Assembly (NCBI GenBank): GCA_948496895.1
Contig: CAOOJO010000022.1
Coordinates: 1 to 15,000, forward strand
Direction: 5' to 3'
Length of the DNA stretch: 15,000 nucleotides
From: an uncultured Acetatifactor sp.
GTDB lineage: Bacteria > Bacillota > Clostridia > Lachnospirales > Lachnospiraceae
Under the pieces are notes generated by a model. It was not told the DNA's origin. It ran no database searches and saw nothing but the letters and a program-made list of their open reading frames with translations. Below, piece by piece: positions 6,314-13,307 of this stretch. Made by a program: the position numbers and the translations under genes. Positions within the stretch are counted from its first letter, which is position 1; each line of letters begins with the position of its first letter.

Positions 6314-7375
6314 TCAATCCAGCACGATCTCCCTGTGCTGCTCCGCGGAATCGTAGATGGCCTGCAGGATCTTAGCCGTCTTCAGCACGGTATCGACATG
6401 GGAGGGAAGCTTCTCGCCGGTGCGGATGCATCTGACGAAGGAGTCGATCTCGGTCTGGAACATGTCCTCGCTCTTGCCCTCGGGGGTGAACTTCACCAGC
6501 GCGTCGTGCTCCGCCGTGTACACGGTGAAGTCCCCGCCGTACTGCAGGCGGATGCCGCCCTTGTCGCCCATGAAGTCGATGAAGGTCTCGCTCTCGCCGA
6601 TGTTCTGGGCCCAGGCGCCGTGCATGGTGAAGGTGGGGCCGTCGGTGCGGATCAGGGCGGTGACGGAATCGTCCACGTCATAGATGCCGTCCTTCACGGG
6701 AGGGCCTGCCCACATTTCCTTGTAGGTGTATCCCTCGATGTCCCTGCCCAGCTTGCAGAAGGTCTCGCCGGACACCGTCAGGGCCTTGGGATCGCCCAGG
6801 CAGTACATGGACAGATCCAGATAGTGCACGCCCCAGTCAATCAGCACGCCGCCTCCTGAAATCTCCTTGGTGGTGAAGGCTCCGCCCAGTCCGGGGATGC
6901 TCCTGTGGGCGCGGAAGCTGATGTATACATGATAGATCTCGCCCAGGCGGCCCTCCTGGATGTACTCGCGGATGCGGTTCACCTGGTTGTTGAAGCGGTT
7001 CACCACGCCGATGTTCAGCACCTTGCCGGTCTCGTGCTGGGCCTGCTGCATGGCCACGGCCTCATCGTAGATCCTGGCCGCGGGCTTCTCGCAGAGCACA
7101 TGCTTCCCTGCCTTCAGCGCGTCTATGGAAATCACGGAGTGCATCCGGTTAGGGGTGCAGACGGACACGGCCTCCACCTCAGGGTCTGCCAGCACATCGT
7201 GATAGTCCACCACAGCCTTGCCGCAGCCGTACTTCTCCACGGCGGCATCCGCCCGCTCCGGGATGATGTCGCAGAAATACTTGATCTCCACATCCTCGTT
7301 CTTCATGTAGGCGGGGATGTGCGCGCTGTTGGCGATGGTTCCGCAGCCAATGACTGCCACTTTCATTTTGTCCAT
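6314..7375 (-). CDS. Gfo/Idh/MocA family NAD(P)-dependent oxidoreductase
   Basis: Cytoplasmic dehydrogenase of 353 residues that would oxidise or reduce a sugar, inositol or glycoside hydroxyl with NAD(P). The N-terminal Rossmann domain carries VAVIGCGTIA (6-15) and the conserved CEKP (95-98), where Lys97 is the family's catalytic lysine. The C-terminal domain has GGGVLIDWGVHYLDL with D180 and H184 at the usual catalytic positions. The exact substrate cannot be assigned. The ATG at 7375 is preceded by AAAGGAG; another ATG at 7366 is possible, and the reading frame stays open to 7495 without a start that has a ribosome binding site. It is the first gene of the minus-strand series and divergent from the AAA/nuclease gene. 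With the downstream hydrolase and importer it may belong to one glycoside-use locus. Confidence 0.92.
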   Translation of the reverse strand: MDKMKVAVIGCGTIANSAHIPAYMKNEDVEIKYFCDIIPERADAAVEKYGCGKAVVDYHDVLADPEVEAVSVCTPNRMHSVISIDALKAGKHVLCEKPAARIYDEAVAMQQAQHETGKVLNIGVVNRFNNQVNRIREYIQEGRLGEIYHVYISFRAHRSIPGLGGAFTTKEISGGGVLIDWGVHYLDLSMYCLGDPKALTVSGETFCKLGRDIEGYTYKEMWAGPPVKDGIYDVDDSVTALIRTDGPTFTMHGAWAQNIGESETFIDFMGDKGGIRLQYGGDFTVYTAEHDALVKFTPEGKSEDMFQTEIDSFVRCIRTGEKLPSHVDTVLKTAKILQAIYDSAEQHREIVLD

Positions 7376-7450
7376 AGATATGTTCTCCTTTCGGGCCCCT
7401 GTCCATGTCATGGGTCTAAAGCCCAGCGCCAGGGCACCATATGTAACTTC

Positions 7451-7479
7451 ATTCTGCCACATAAATAGTAAAAAGACAA
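7451..7479 (-). promoter_or_regulatory. Candidate promoter of the oxidoreductase gene
   Basis: On the minus strand TTGTCT (7479-7474) is followed after 17 nt by CAGAAT (7456-7451), with a TG one base before it, giving an extended -10. Each hexamer matches four of six consensus positions. The leader to the ATG at 7375 would be about 70 nt and includes short GC-rich inverted repeats. It lies in the 215-nt divergent gap between 7375 and 7591, which contains no gene. Confidence 0.4.
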
Positions 7480-7533
7480 TACTTTTTTCAATCATTTTGC
7501 GGAATTTCCCGAAGCTTCTCAGTCCAAAATCTC

Positions 7534-7562
7534 TTGCGAAAAGCTTCCCGCCATGATACCAT
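7534..7562 (+). promoter_or_regulatory. Candidate promoter of the AAA/nuclease gene
   Basis: TTGCGA (7534-7539), a 17-nt spacer and TACCAT (7557-7562) with a TG extension at 7554-7555 resemble a housekeeping sigma-factor promoter. The leader to the chosen ATG at 7591 would be about 22 nt and contains the AAGGGGG ribosome binding site. Hexamer matches are partial, so this is a candidate only. Confidence 0.4.
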
Positions 7563-7590
7563 GATTACAGAGCAGGCAAGGGGGCAAACC

Positions 7591-9171
7591 ATGGGAATTT
7601 ATGTGAATCCGAGAAACACAGCCTTTCAGGAGGCTGTCAACTCCAAAATCTATGTGGACAAAAGTATGCTGATTCCCTATGTGAACAGCGTCCTGCATAC
7701 AAAACAGAAAAATATATGCGTCAGCCGTCCCCGCCGTTTCGGGAAGTCCATGGCTGCGGATATGCTTGTGGCCTACTACAGCAAGGGCTGCGACTCTGCC
7801 GGTCTGTTCGCTCCCCTGAAAGCGGCACGGGATTCCTCCTTTCAGGCCCATCTGAACCGGCATGACGTGATTCGTCTGGACATTCAGCTGTTCCTGGAGT
7901 CCAAGCGGGATGCGGATACGTTTATCGCCGATATAGAGCGGTCGGTGGTGGAAGAGTTAAAGGAAAGCTTTCCTGGCTGTGGGGATTTTGGCCCTGACAT
8001 CAGGCTGAAGACGGCCCTGAACAAGATATTCGACATGACGGGAACGGGATTCGTCTTCGTAATCGATGAATGGGACTGTGTATTCCGGTTGGCAAAAGAG
8101 CGCGACGATGTGCAGAAAGAGTACCTGGATTTCCTGCGCGGCCTATTCAAGGGTCAGGATTACTCCGAGCTGGTCTATATGACAGGAATCCTGCCTATCA
8201 AAAAATATGGGGAGCATTCCGCGCTGAATATTTTCGATGAGTACTCCATGACCGATTCCAGGAATCTGGGAGAGCATTTCGGTTTTACCGAAGAGGAGGT
8301 ACGGGCGCAATGCGCCTTACATGATGTGGATTACGATGAGATGGAACGCTGGTATGACGGCTACCTATTGGGAGCATGCCATATCTATAATCCCAAGTCC
8401 GTAACGGACGCATTGCTGTGGAAAGAATTTCAGAGCTACTGGACCGGTACTGAAACTTATGAAGCTCTGAAGGTTTATATCAACAGCAATTTCGATGGCC
8501 TGAAAGAAGCCATTATTGAAATGCTGGGCAATGGACGCTGTGAAGTCAATCCGCGAAGATTCCAGAACGACATGACTACATTCACAACAAAAGATGATGT
8601 CCTTACCCTCCTGGTACATCTGGGCTATTTAACCTATGACAAGAAAAACAATCAGGTCTTCATCCCCAACCAGGAAATCACGCAGGAATTCCTGAATGCG
8701 GTGGACGGCCCCGGCTGGAGCGGGCTGGCAGAGGCGCTGAATCAATCGTATGCGCTCTTGAAGAGCACATGGATCCTGGACGGCCCGGCTGTGGCAAAAG
8801 GCATGGATGCCATCCACAGCGAGACTTCCTCCCTGTTGAAGTACAACAGCGAGAACTCTCTCACCTGCGCTGTACTTATGGCATACTACAGCGCCAGAGC
8901 GTACTACATGCGGCCCATCATGGAGCTGCCCTCCGGAAAGGGCTTCGCCGATGTGGTCTATCTGCCCAGGAAAAACGTCAGCCGCCCGGCTTTGGTAGTG
9001 GAATTGAAATGGAACAAGTCCGCCTCCGGTGCCATCAGGCAAATCCAGGATCGGCAGTATGCATCTTGGATTCAGGACTACACCGGAGATATCCTGCTAA
9101 TCGGTATCAATTACAGTACTAAGGACAAGACCCACGAATGCACCATTGAAGTCCACAGAAAGGATTCCTGA
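7591..9171 (+). CDS. AAA-ATPase-like protein with C-terminal PD-(D/E)XK nuclease-like domain
   Basis: Protein of 526 residues of the type with an N-terminal AAA-ATPase-like domain (PF09820-like) and a C-terminal PDDEXK_9-type domain (PF08011-like). The Walker A variant is SRPRRFGKS (45-53) and Walker B is FVFVIDEWD (154-162). The C-terminal nuclease-like signature is GFADVVYL (D454) with VVELKW (E471, K473), then the AIRQIQDRQY helix. These proteins are common and often multicopy in gut anaerobes; their function is unproven. The start at 7591 has AAGGGGG upstream; an in-frame ATG at 7561 has no ribosome binding site. It is the only plus-strand gene, has its own promoter candidate and ends at a hairpin. 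Base composition looks less GC-rich than the operon to its right, so it may be acquired. Confidence 0.88.
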   Translation: MGIYVNPRNTAFQEAVNSKIYVDKSMLIPYVNSVLHTKQKNICVSRPRRFGKSMAADMLVAYYSKGCDSAGLFAPLKAARDSSFQAHLNRHDVIRLDIQLFLESKRDADTFIADIERSVVEELKESFPGCGDFGPDIRLKTALNKIFDMTGTGFVFVIDEWDCVFRLAKERDDVQKEYLDFLRGLFKGQDYSELVYMTGILPIKKYGEHSALNIFDEYSMTDSRNLGEHFGFTEEEVRAQCALHDVDYDEMERWYDGYLLGACHIYNPKSVTDALLWKEFQSYWTGTETYEALKVYINSNFDGLKEAIIEMLGNGRCEVNPRRFQNDMTTFTTKDDVLTLLVHLGYLTYDKKNNQVFIPNQEITQEFLNAVDGPGWSGLAEALNQSYALLKSTWILDGPAVAKGMDAIHSETSSLLKYNSENSLTCAVLMAYYSARAYYMRPIMELPSGKGFADVVYLPRKNVSRPALVVELKWNKSASGAIRQIQDRQYASWIQDYTGDILLIGINYSTKDKTHECTIEVHRKDS

Positions 9172-9190
9172 ATATATCTTTTCAAAGCTT

Positions 9191-9214
9191 TGGGGCGGAC
9201 ATCTGTCCGCCCCA
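9191..9214. terminator. Hairpin between convergent genes, probable shared terminator
   Basis: A perfect 10-bp GC-rich stem, TGGGGCGGAC (9191-9200) and GTCCGCCCCA (9205-9214), has an ATCT loop. It lies 20 nt after the stop of the plus-strand AAA/nuclease gene and 54 nt after the stop of the GH31 gene on the minus strand. Short T-rich tails follow on both sides (ATTT on plus, AAAGCTTTG on minus), so termination may be imperfect but could serve both convergent units. The remaining bases up to 9267 show nothing else. Confidence 0.7.
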
Positions 9215-9267
9215 TTTCAGCCTCTATCTCAATCTCTCTGTGCCGTCTGCCTCATTGTCCGCGGGAA

Positions 9268-11550
9268 TCACAGCGCAAGCTCCTCCGTGGATTCCGAACC
9301 TAGGCGCTTCACCAGAATCCGGCTGTAGGGCTTCTCATAGCCCCCATGGACGATTTCGCCGTCTACGGAGCCGTCTTTCTTTACCGTGAAACGGTACTGA
9401 TGGTACTGGCCCTCCCTGTAGGCGAAGTCCTCGCCGTTGTCCAGGTAATGGTCATAGCTCCCCTCTCCGGGATATACGTCCAGCAGTAAAGTATCCATCG
9501 GTTTCTCGCCCACGTAAGACTGCTCCTCCATCATGGGCAGGATAGCCCCCGCCTTCACGTAGATGGGGCAGGTATCCAGCGGCGCTTCCCGCACGAACCA
9601 CACGGGCCCCTCTATCCGCTCCTTGGTCCAGTAGTCGTACCAGGTTCCCTCCGGCAGGTACACCATGCGCTTCCTCATGCCCTGCTGCACCACCGGTGCC
9701 ACCAGAATCTGGCTGCCCACCAGGAATTCGTCATTGCACTCCCTGGCGGTCTGGTCCTTCTCGTAATGGTACACCAACGGCCGCATGATCGGCGCTCCCG
9801 TGCGCTCCTCCTCATAGAACAGGTCATAGAAATAGGGAAGCAGCCGATAGCGCAGCTTCACGTACTTGCGGTAGATGTCCAGCACCTCTGTGCCGAACCG
9901 CCAGGGCTCCTGCTCCCTGGTGCCCATGGAGGAGTGGTTGCGGAACAGGGGCGAGAAGCACCCTACCTGCACCCATCTGGTCAGCAGCTCCGGGGTGGTG
10001 TCCGCGCCGAAGCCGCCGATGTCCGTGCCCACGAATGCCATGCCGGAGAGCCCTAAGTTACAAAGCTGGGGGATGGCCATCTGCACATGGGCCCACATGC
10101 TGTGGTTGTCCCCTGTCCAGGCGGTGGTGTATTTCTGGCTCCCGGCGTAGCAGGCCCTGGTGATGACGAAAGGCCTGCGCCCGTCCAGCTTCTTCAATCC
10201 CTCGTAGGTGGCCTTTGCCATGAAATGGCCGTATACGTTGTGCATCTCGCTGTGGTCGATCTCCCTGTCCTCGTCCGTGAACTTCACGTCGTCGGGCAAG
10301 GGCCCGTGGAAGCTGGCGGGCTCGTTCATGTCGTTCCAGATGCCGCGGACGCCCATGTCCAGCAGGAATTTCTGGTTCTCGCCCCACCATCTGCGCACGG
10401 CGGGATTTCCGAAGTCGGGGAAGGCCGCGTCCCCGGGCCAGACGGCATTGATGTAGACCTCTCTCTCCGGCGTCCTGGCAAAGTAGCCATTCTCCACGCC
10501 CTCATTGTATACATGGTACTCTTCATCCTTCTTCACGCCGGGGTCATTGATGGTGACGGCCTTGAAGCCCCTGTCCTTCAGGCTCTTGAGATACCCCTTC
10601 GGGTCATCGTGGTAGCGGCCCATGTTCCAGGTGAAGACCCGGTAGCCCTCCATGTAGTCGATGTCGAAGTGGATCACGTCGCAGGGGATGTCGTTGTCCC
10701 GCATACCCGAGGCCACTTCCTCCACGTCCTCCTGGGTCATGTAGCCCCATCTGGACTGATGATACCCTAGCGTCCAGCGCTGGGGCAGTGGGCAGGTCCC
10801 CGTGAGGTAGGTGTAGCCCTGGAGCACCTGGGCCAGGGAGTCCCCGGCGATATAGTAGTAATCCAGGTCGCCGCCCTCGGAGCCGAACCAGTAGTATTGA
10901 TCCGACTCCTGTCCCATGTTGAAATAGCTCTTGAAGGTATTGTCCGCAAAGATGCCGTAAACATGGCTGTCCGTCAGGGCCATGAAGAACGGGATGGACT
11001 TGTACAGGGCCTTGAAGCTGTCCACCTGGGGATCCGGGTTGTCGGTGTTCCACATTTCGTACTCATAGTGACGTTTGTCCAGGAACCCGGTCTTGTCCCC
11101 CAGGCCGTAGAAATGCTCGCCACCCTGGAGCTTTTTCACCACCTCGAAGGCGCAGCCCTTTCTGTCTCCCAGGGGGGAATGCCCCTCGGCCTCCAGGAGC
11201 TTGATCATCTCGCCGCTGACCCGCTTCAGGGGCTCTCGCTGTCCTCTGTAGTCCGCGCAGACCTCCTCGCCCTCCTTGTCGTAGAAGTCCACGTAGAAGC
11301 CGTCGCTCACCCGGACGGAGACCTCTCCCGTGTGGATCCAGAGGCCGTCCTCCTTCCTCTCGGTGCGGATGTCCACCGGAACGGCCTTTTCTCCCTCAAT
11401 CGCCTTGGAGCCTGCCCTGCCGGCGCCGCTGCCGCTGAACACGTTCACGATGCGCGGGGTCAGCGCCTCTATCCGGGCTTTCCCCTCCTGGAAGCTCAGC
11501 TCTATGGTCTGTCCTTTCACCTCAAACCCTGTCAGTCTGCCATATCCCAT
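9268..11550 (-). CDS. Alpha-glucosidase, glycoside hydrolase family 31
   Basis: Retaining exo-acting alpha-glucosidase that would release terminal glucose from maltose, isomaltose or short dextrins. Its 760 residues lack a signal peptide, so it acts in the cytoplasm. An N-terminal galactose-mutarotase-like domain (to about 240) precedes the (beta/alpha)8 barrel. The nucleophile is D407 in GIWNDMNEPASF and the acid/base is D481 in WTGDNHSMW. HFDIDYMEGYRVFTW (about 294-308) and RNHSSMGTREQEPW (537-550) are further GH31 substrate-pocket signatures. A C-terminal beta region follows. The ATG at 11550 begins 6 nt after the malQ stop, and its AAGGAGG lies in the last malQ codons, so translation is coupled. 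An alpha-xylosidase cannot be excluded by eye, but the malQ/pullulanase context favours alpha-glucosidase. Confidence 0.93.
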   Translation of the reverse strand: MGYGRLTGFEVKGQTIELSFQEGKARIEALTPRIVNVFSGSGAGRAGSKAIEGEKAVPVDIRTERKEDGLWIHTGEVSVRVSDGFYVDFYDKEGEEVCADYRGQREPLKRVSGEMIKLLEAEGHSPLGDRKGCAFEVVKKLQGGEHFYGLGDKTGFLDKRHYEYEMWNTDNPDPQVDSFKALYKSIPFFMALTDSHVYGIFADNTFKSYFNMGQESDQYYWFGSEGGDLDYYYIAGDSLAQVLQGYTYLTGTCPLPQRWTLGYHQSRWGYMTQEDVEEVASGMRDNDIPCDVIHFDIDYMEGYRVFTWNMGRYHDDPKGYLKSLKDRGFKAVTINDPGVKKDEEYHVYNEGVENGYFARTPEREVYINAVWPGDAAFPDFGNPAVRRWWGENQKFLLDMGVRGIWNDMNEPASFHGPLPDDVKFTDEDREIDHSEMHNVYGHFMAKATYEGLKKLDGRRPFVITRACYAGSQKYTTAWTGDNHSMWAHVQMAIPQLCNLGLSGMAFVGTDIGGFGADTTPELLTRWVQVGCFSPLFRNHSSMGTREQEPWRFGTEVLDIYRKYVKLRYRLLPYFYDLFYEEERTGAPIMRPLVYHYEKDQTARECNDEFLVGSQILVAPVVQQGMRKRMVYLPEGTWYDYWTKERIEGPVWFVREAPLDTCPIYVKAGAILPMMEEQSYVGEKPMDTLLLDVYPGEGSYDHYLDNGEDFAYREGQYHQYRFTVKKDGSVDGEIVHGGYEKPYSRILVKRLGSESTEELAL

Positions 11551-11556
11551 ATTCTT

Positions 11557-13230
11557 TCATGCCTCCTTATTGCCCTGGGCCTCTGCCTTTTCTGAAGCGG
11601 CTTTGCCTTTTCCGCTGGCCGTTTTCTTTTCCAGGGCCTCTTTCTCCGCCTTTTCCAGCGCAGCCTTCTCCAGCGCTTCCTTTTCCTCCCGCTCCTTCCT
11701 CAGCTTCAGCTCCTTCTTCTCGTTCTCCACCCGCTGCTTCTCCTCGGAGAGCCTGCTGCTGATCCGGGTGAGGCGGTAGATCTTCTCAAGGGCCGCCTCG
11801 TCCAGCATGTCCGCGGACATCCGCCACTCCCAGTTGCCCCCAAGGGTGGAGGGGTGGTTGATCCTGGATTCCGCGTCCAGCCCCAGGTAGTCCTGCACGG
11901 GTATGATGCAGGTGTTGGCGCTGCTCATCATGGCCATGCGGACGAAATCCCAGTATTTCTCATCCTCCGGCGTGGAAGCGTTGTCCATGTACTCCGTGGC
12001 GAAATCCTTGGACTCCTGGTCCAGGCCCTTGTACCACTGCACCAAAGTCTCGTTGTCGTGGGTGCCGGTGTAGACCACGCAGTTCCTCTCGTAGCTGTGG
12101 GGCAGATAATCCGTCTCCTCCCTGGGGTCGAAGGCGAACTCCAGCACCTTCATGCCAGGATACCCGCTGTCTTTGAGCAGCTGCACCACGGTGTCCGTCA
12201 GGAAGCCCAGATCCTCCGCGATGATCTGCTTCTCTCCCAGATGCCTGTTCAGGGAGCGGAACAGCTCCATGCCGGGGCCCTTCTCCCAGTGGCCCCGCTC
12301 CGCCGTCTCGTCCCCGAAGGGAATGCTGTAGTACTCGTCGAAGCCGCGGAAATGGTCGATCCGCACCACGTCATAGAGCTTGAAGCAGTGATCCAGCCTC
12401 TGGCACCACCATTTGAAGTCCGTCTGCCTGTGGTAGTCCCATTTGTACAGAGGGTTCCCCCAGAGCTGCCCCGTGGCGGAGAAAGCGTCCGGCGGGCAGC
12501 CCGCCACCGCGGTGGGCTGGAAGTCCGCATCGAACTGGAACATCTCCGGATGGGCCCAGGCATCTGAGGAATCGAATGCCACGTAGATCGGGATGTCCCC
12601 AATGAACTGGATTCCGTTATCATTTGCATATTTTTTCAATTTATTCCACTGGACATGGAATTCGAACTGGAGGTATTTGTAAAACTCGATGTCGAAATAG
12701 CATTCCCTCCTGTAGTAGTCCATGGAGTAGTCCCAGCGCTTCTTGATGTCCTCCGCCCACTCCTCCCAGGCAGCCCCGTCGAATCGCTTCTTCACCGCCA
12801 TGAAGAGGGCGTAGTCCTCCAGCCAGTCCGCGTTCTCCCGGACGAAGCGGACGAACTCCGGGTTCTGGGCGATGTTGCTGCGCTCATAGGCCAGGTGCAG
12901 CAGGGGGAAGCGCTCCTCGTACATCTTGCCATAGTCGATCCGGGCCGGGTCGTCCCCGAAATCGCAGGCGGCGCATTCCGCCTCGGTCAGCACACCCTCC
13001 TCTATCAGCGCCTCCAGGTCGATGAAATAAGGGTTCCCCGCAAAGGAGGAGAAGGACTGATAGGGGGAGTCCCCATAGCTGGTGGGCGACAGGGGCAATA
13101 TCTGCCAGTAGCTCTGGCCCGCCTCCCTCAGCTTGTCAACGAAATCATATGCCTCCCTGGAAAAGCAGCCGATGCCGTACTTTGACGGCAGGCTGGCAAT
13201 GGGAAGCAGAATACCACTTGCTCTTTTCAT
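11557..13230 (-). CDS. malQ: 4-alpha-glucanotransferase (amylomaltase), GH77, with charged C-terminal tail
   Basis: Transfers 4-alpha-glucan segments between maltodextrins, making longer chains and free glucose; cytoplasmic. The 557 residues start with MKRASGILLPIASLPSKYGI, typical of bacterial MalQ. The catalytic set is complete: nucleophile D292 in VVRIDHFRGFDEY, acid/base E339 in IIAEDLG, and D392 in GTHDNET. The catalytic domain ends near residue 495, close to the normal 500-residue length. A 60-residue tail rich in Glu, Lys and Ala (EALEKAALEKAEKEALEKK) follows and is probably helical or coiled coil; this extension is unusual. The start at 13230 has a weak upstream site (AGGACAGGG). It follows the pullulanase stop by 77 nt with no terminator seen, and is coupled to the GH31 gene downstream. 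Confidence 0.95.
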   Translation of the reverse strand: MKRASGILLPIASLPSKYGIGCFSREAYDFVDKLREAGQSYWQILPLSPTSYGDSPYQSFSSFAGNPYFIDLEALIEEGVLTEAECAACDFGDDPARIDYGKMYEERFPLLHLAYERSNIAQNPEFVRFVRENADWLEDYALFMAVKKRFDGAAWEEWAEDIKKRWDYSMDYYRRECYFDIEFYKYLQFEFHVQWNKLKKYANDNGIQFIGDIPIYVAFDSSDAWAHPEMFQFDADFQPTAVAGCPPDAFSATGQLWGNPLYKWDYHRQTDFKWWCQRLDHCFKLYDVVRIDHFRGFDEYYSIPFGDETAERGHWEKGPGMELFRSLNRHLGEKQIIAEDLGFLTDTVVQLLKDSGYPGMKVLEFAFDPREETDYLPHSYERNCVVYTGTHDNETLVQWYKGLDQESKDFATEYMDNASTPEDEKYWDFVRMAMMSSANTCIIPVQDYLGLDAESRINHPSTLGGNWEWRMSADMLDEAALEKIYRLTRISSRLSEEKQRVENEKKELKLRKEREEKEALEKAALEKAEKEALEKKTASGKGKAASEKAEAQGNKEA

Positions 13231-13307
13231 AACTGTTTACCCTGTCCTTTCTTAGGAACTTTTTTCATAATTCTCTGCGCTCCAACGAACGTCTGTATCC
13301 TGATCGA

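Noticed and set aside
6135..6317. 60-codon minus-strand frame across the oxidoreductase/DUF4869-like gap
   Set aside because: It spans the stem-loop, overlaps the start of the DUF4869-like gene in another frame, and has no ribosome binding site or recognisable sequence.
10087..12567. Several plus-strand open frames of 220-240 codons antisense to the GH31 and malQ genes
   Set aside because: Their translations are rich in Val, His, Leu and Gly without domains, as expected for shadows of GC-rich genes. The minus-strand genes are full-length and motif-complete.
13231..13307. Internal promoter or terminator between pullulanase and malQ
   Set aside because: No hairpin with a T-run and no pair of hexamers at proper spacing could be found; simple co-transcription explains the 77-nt gap.
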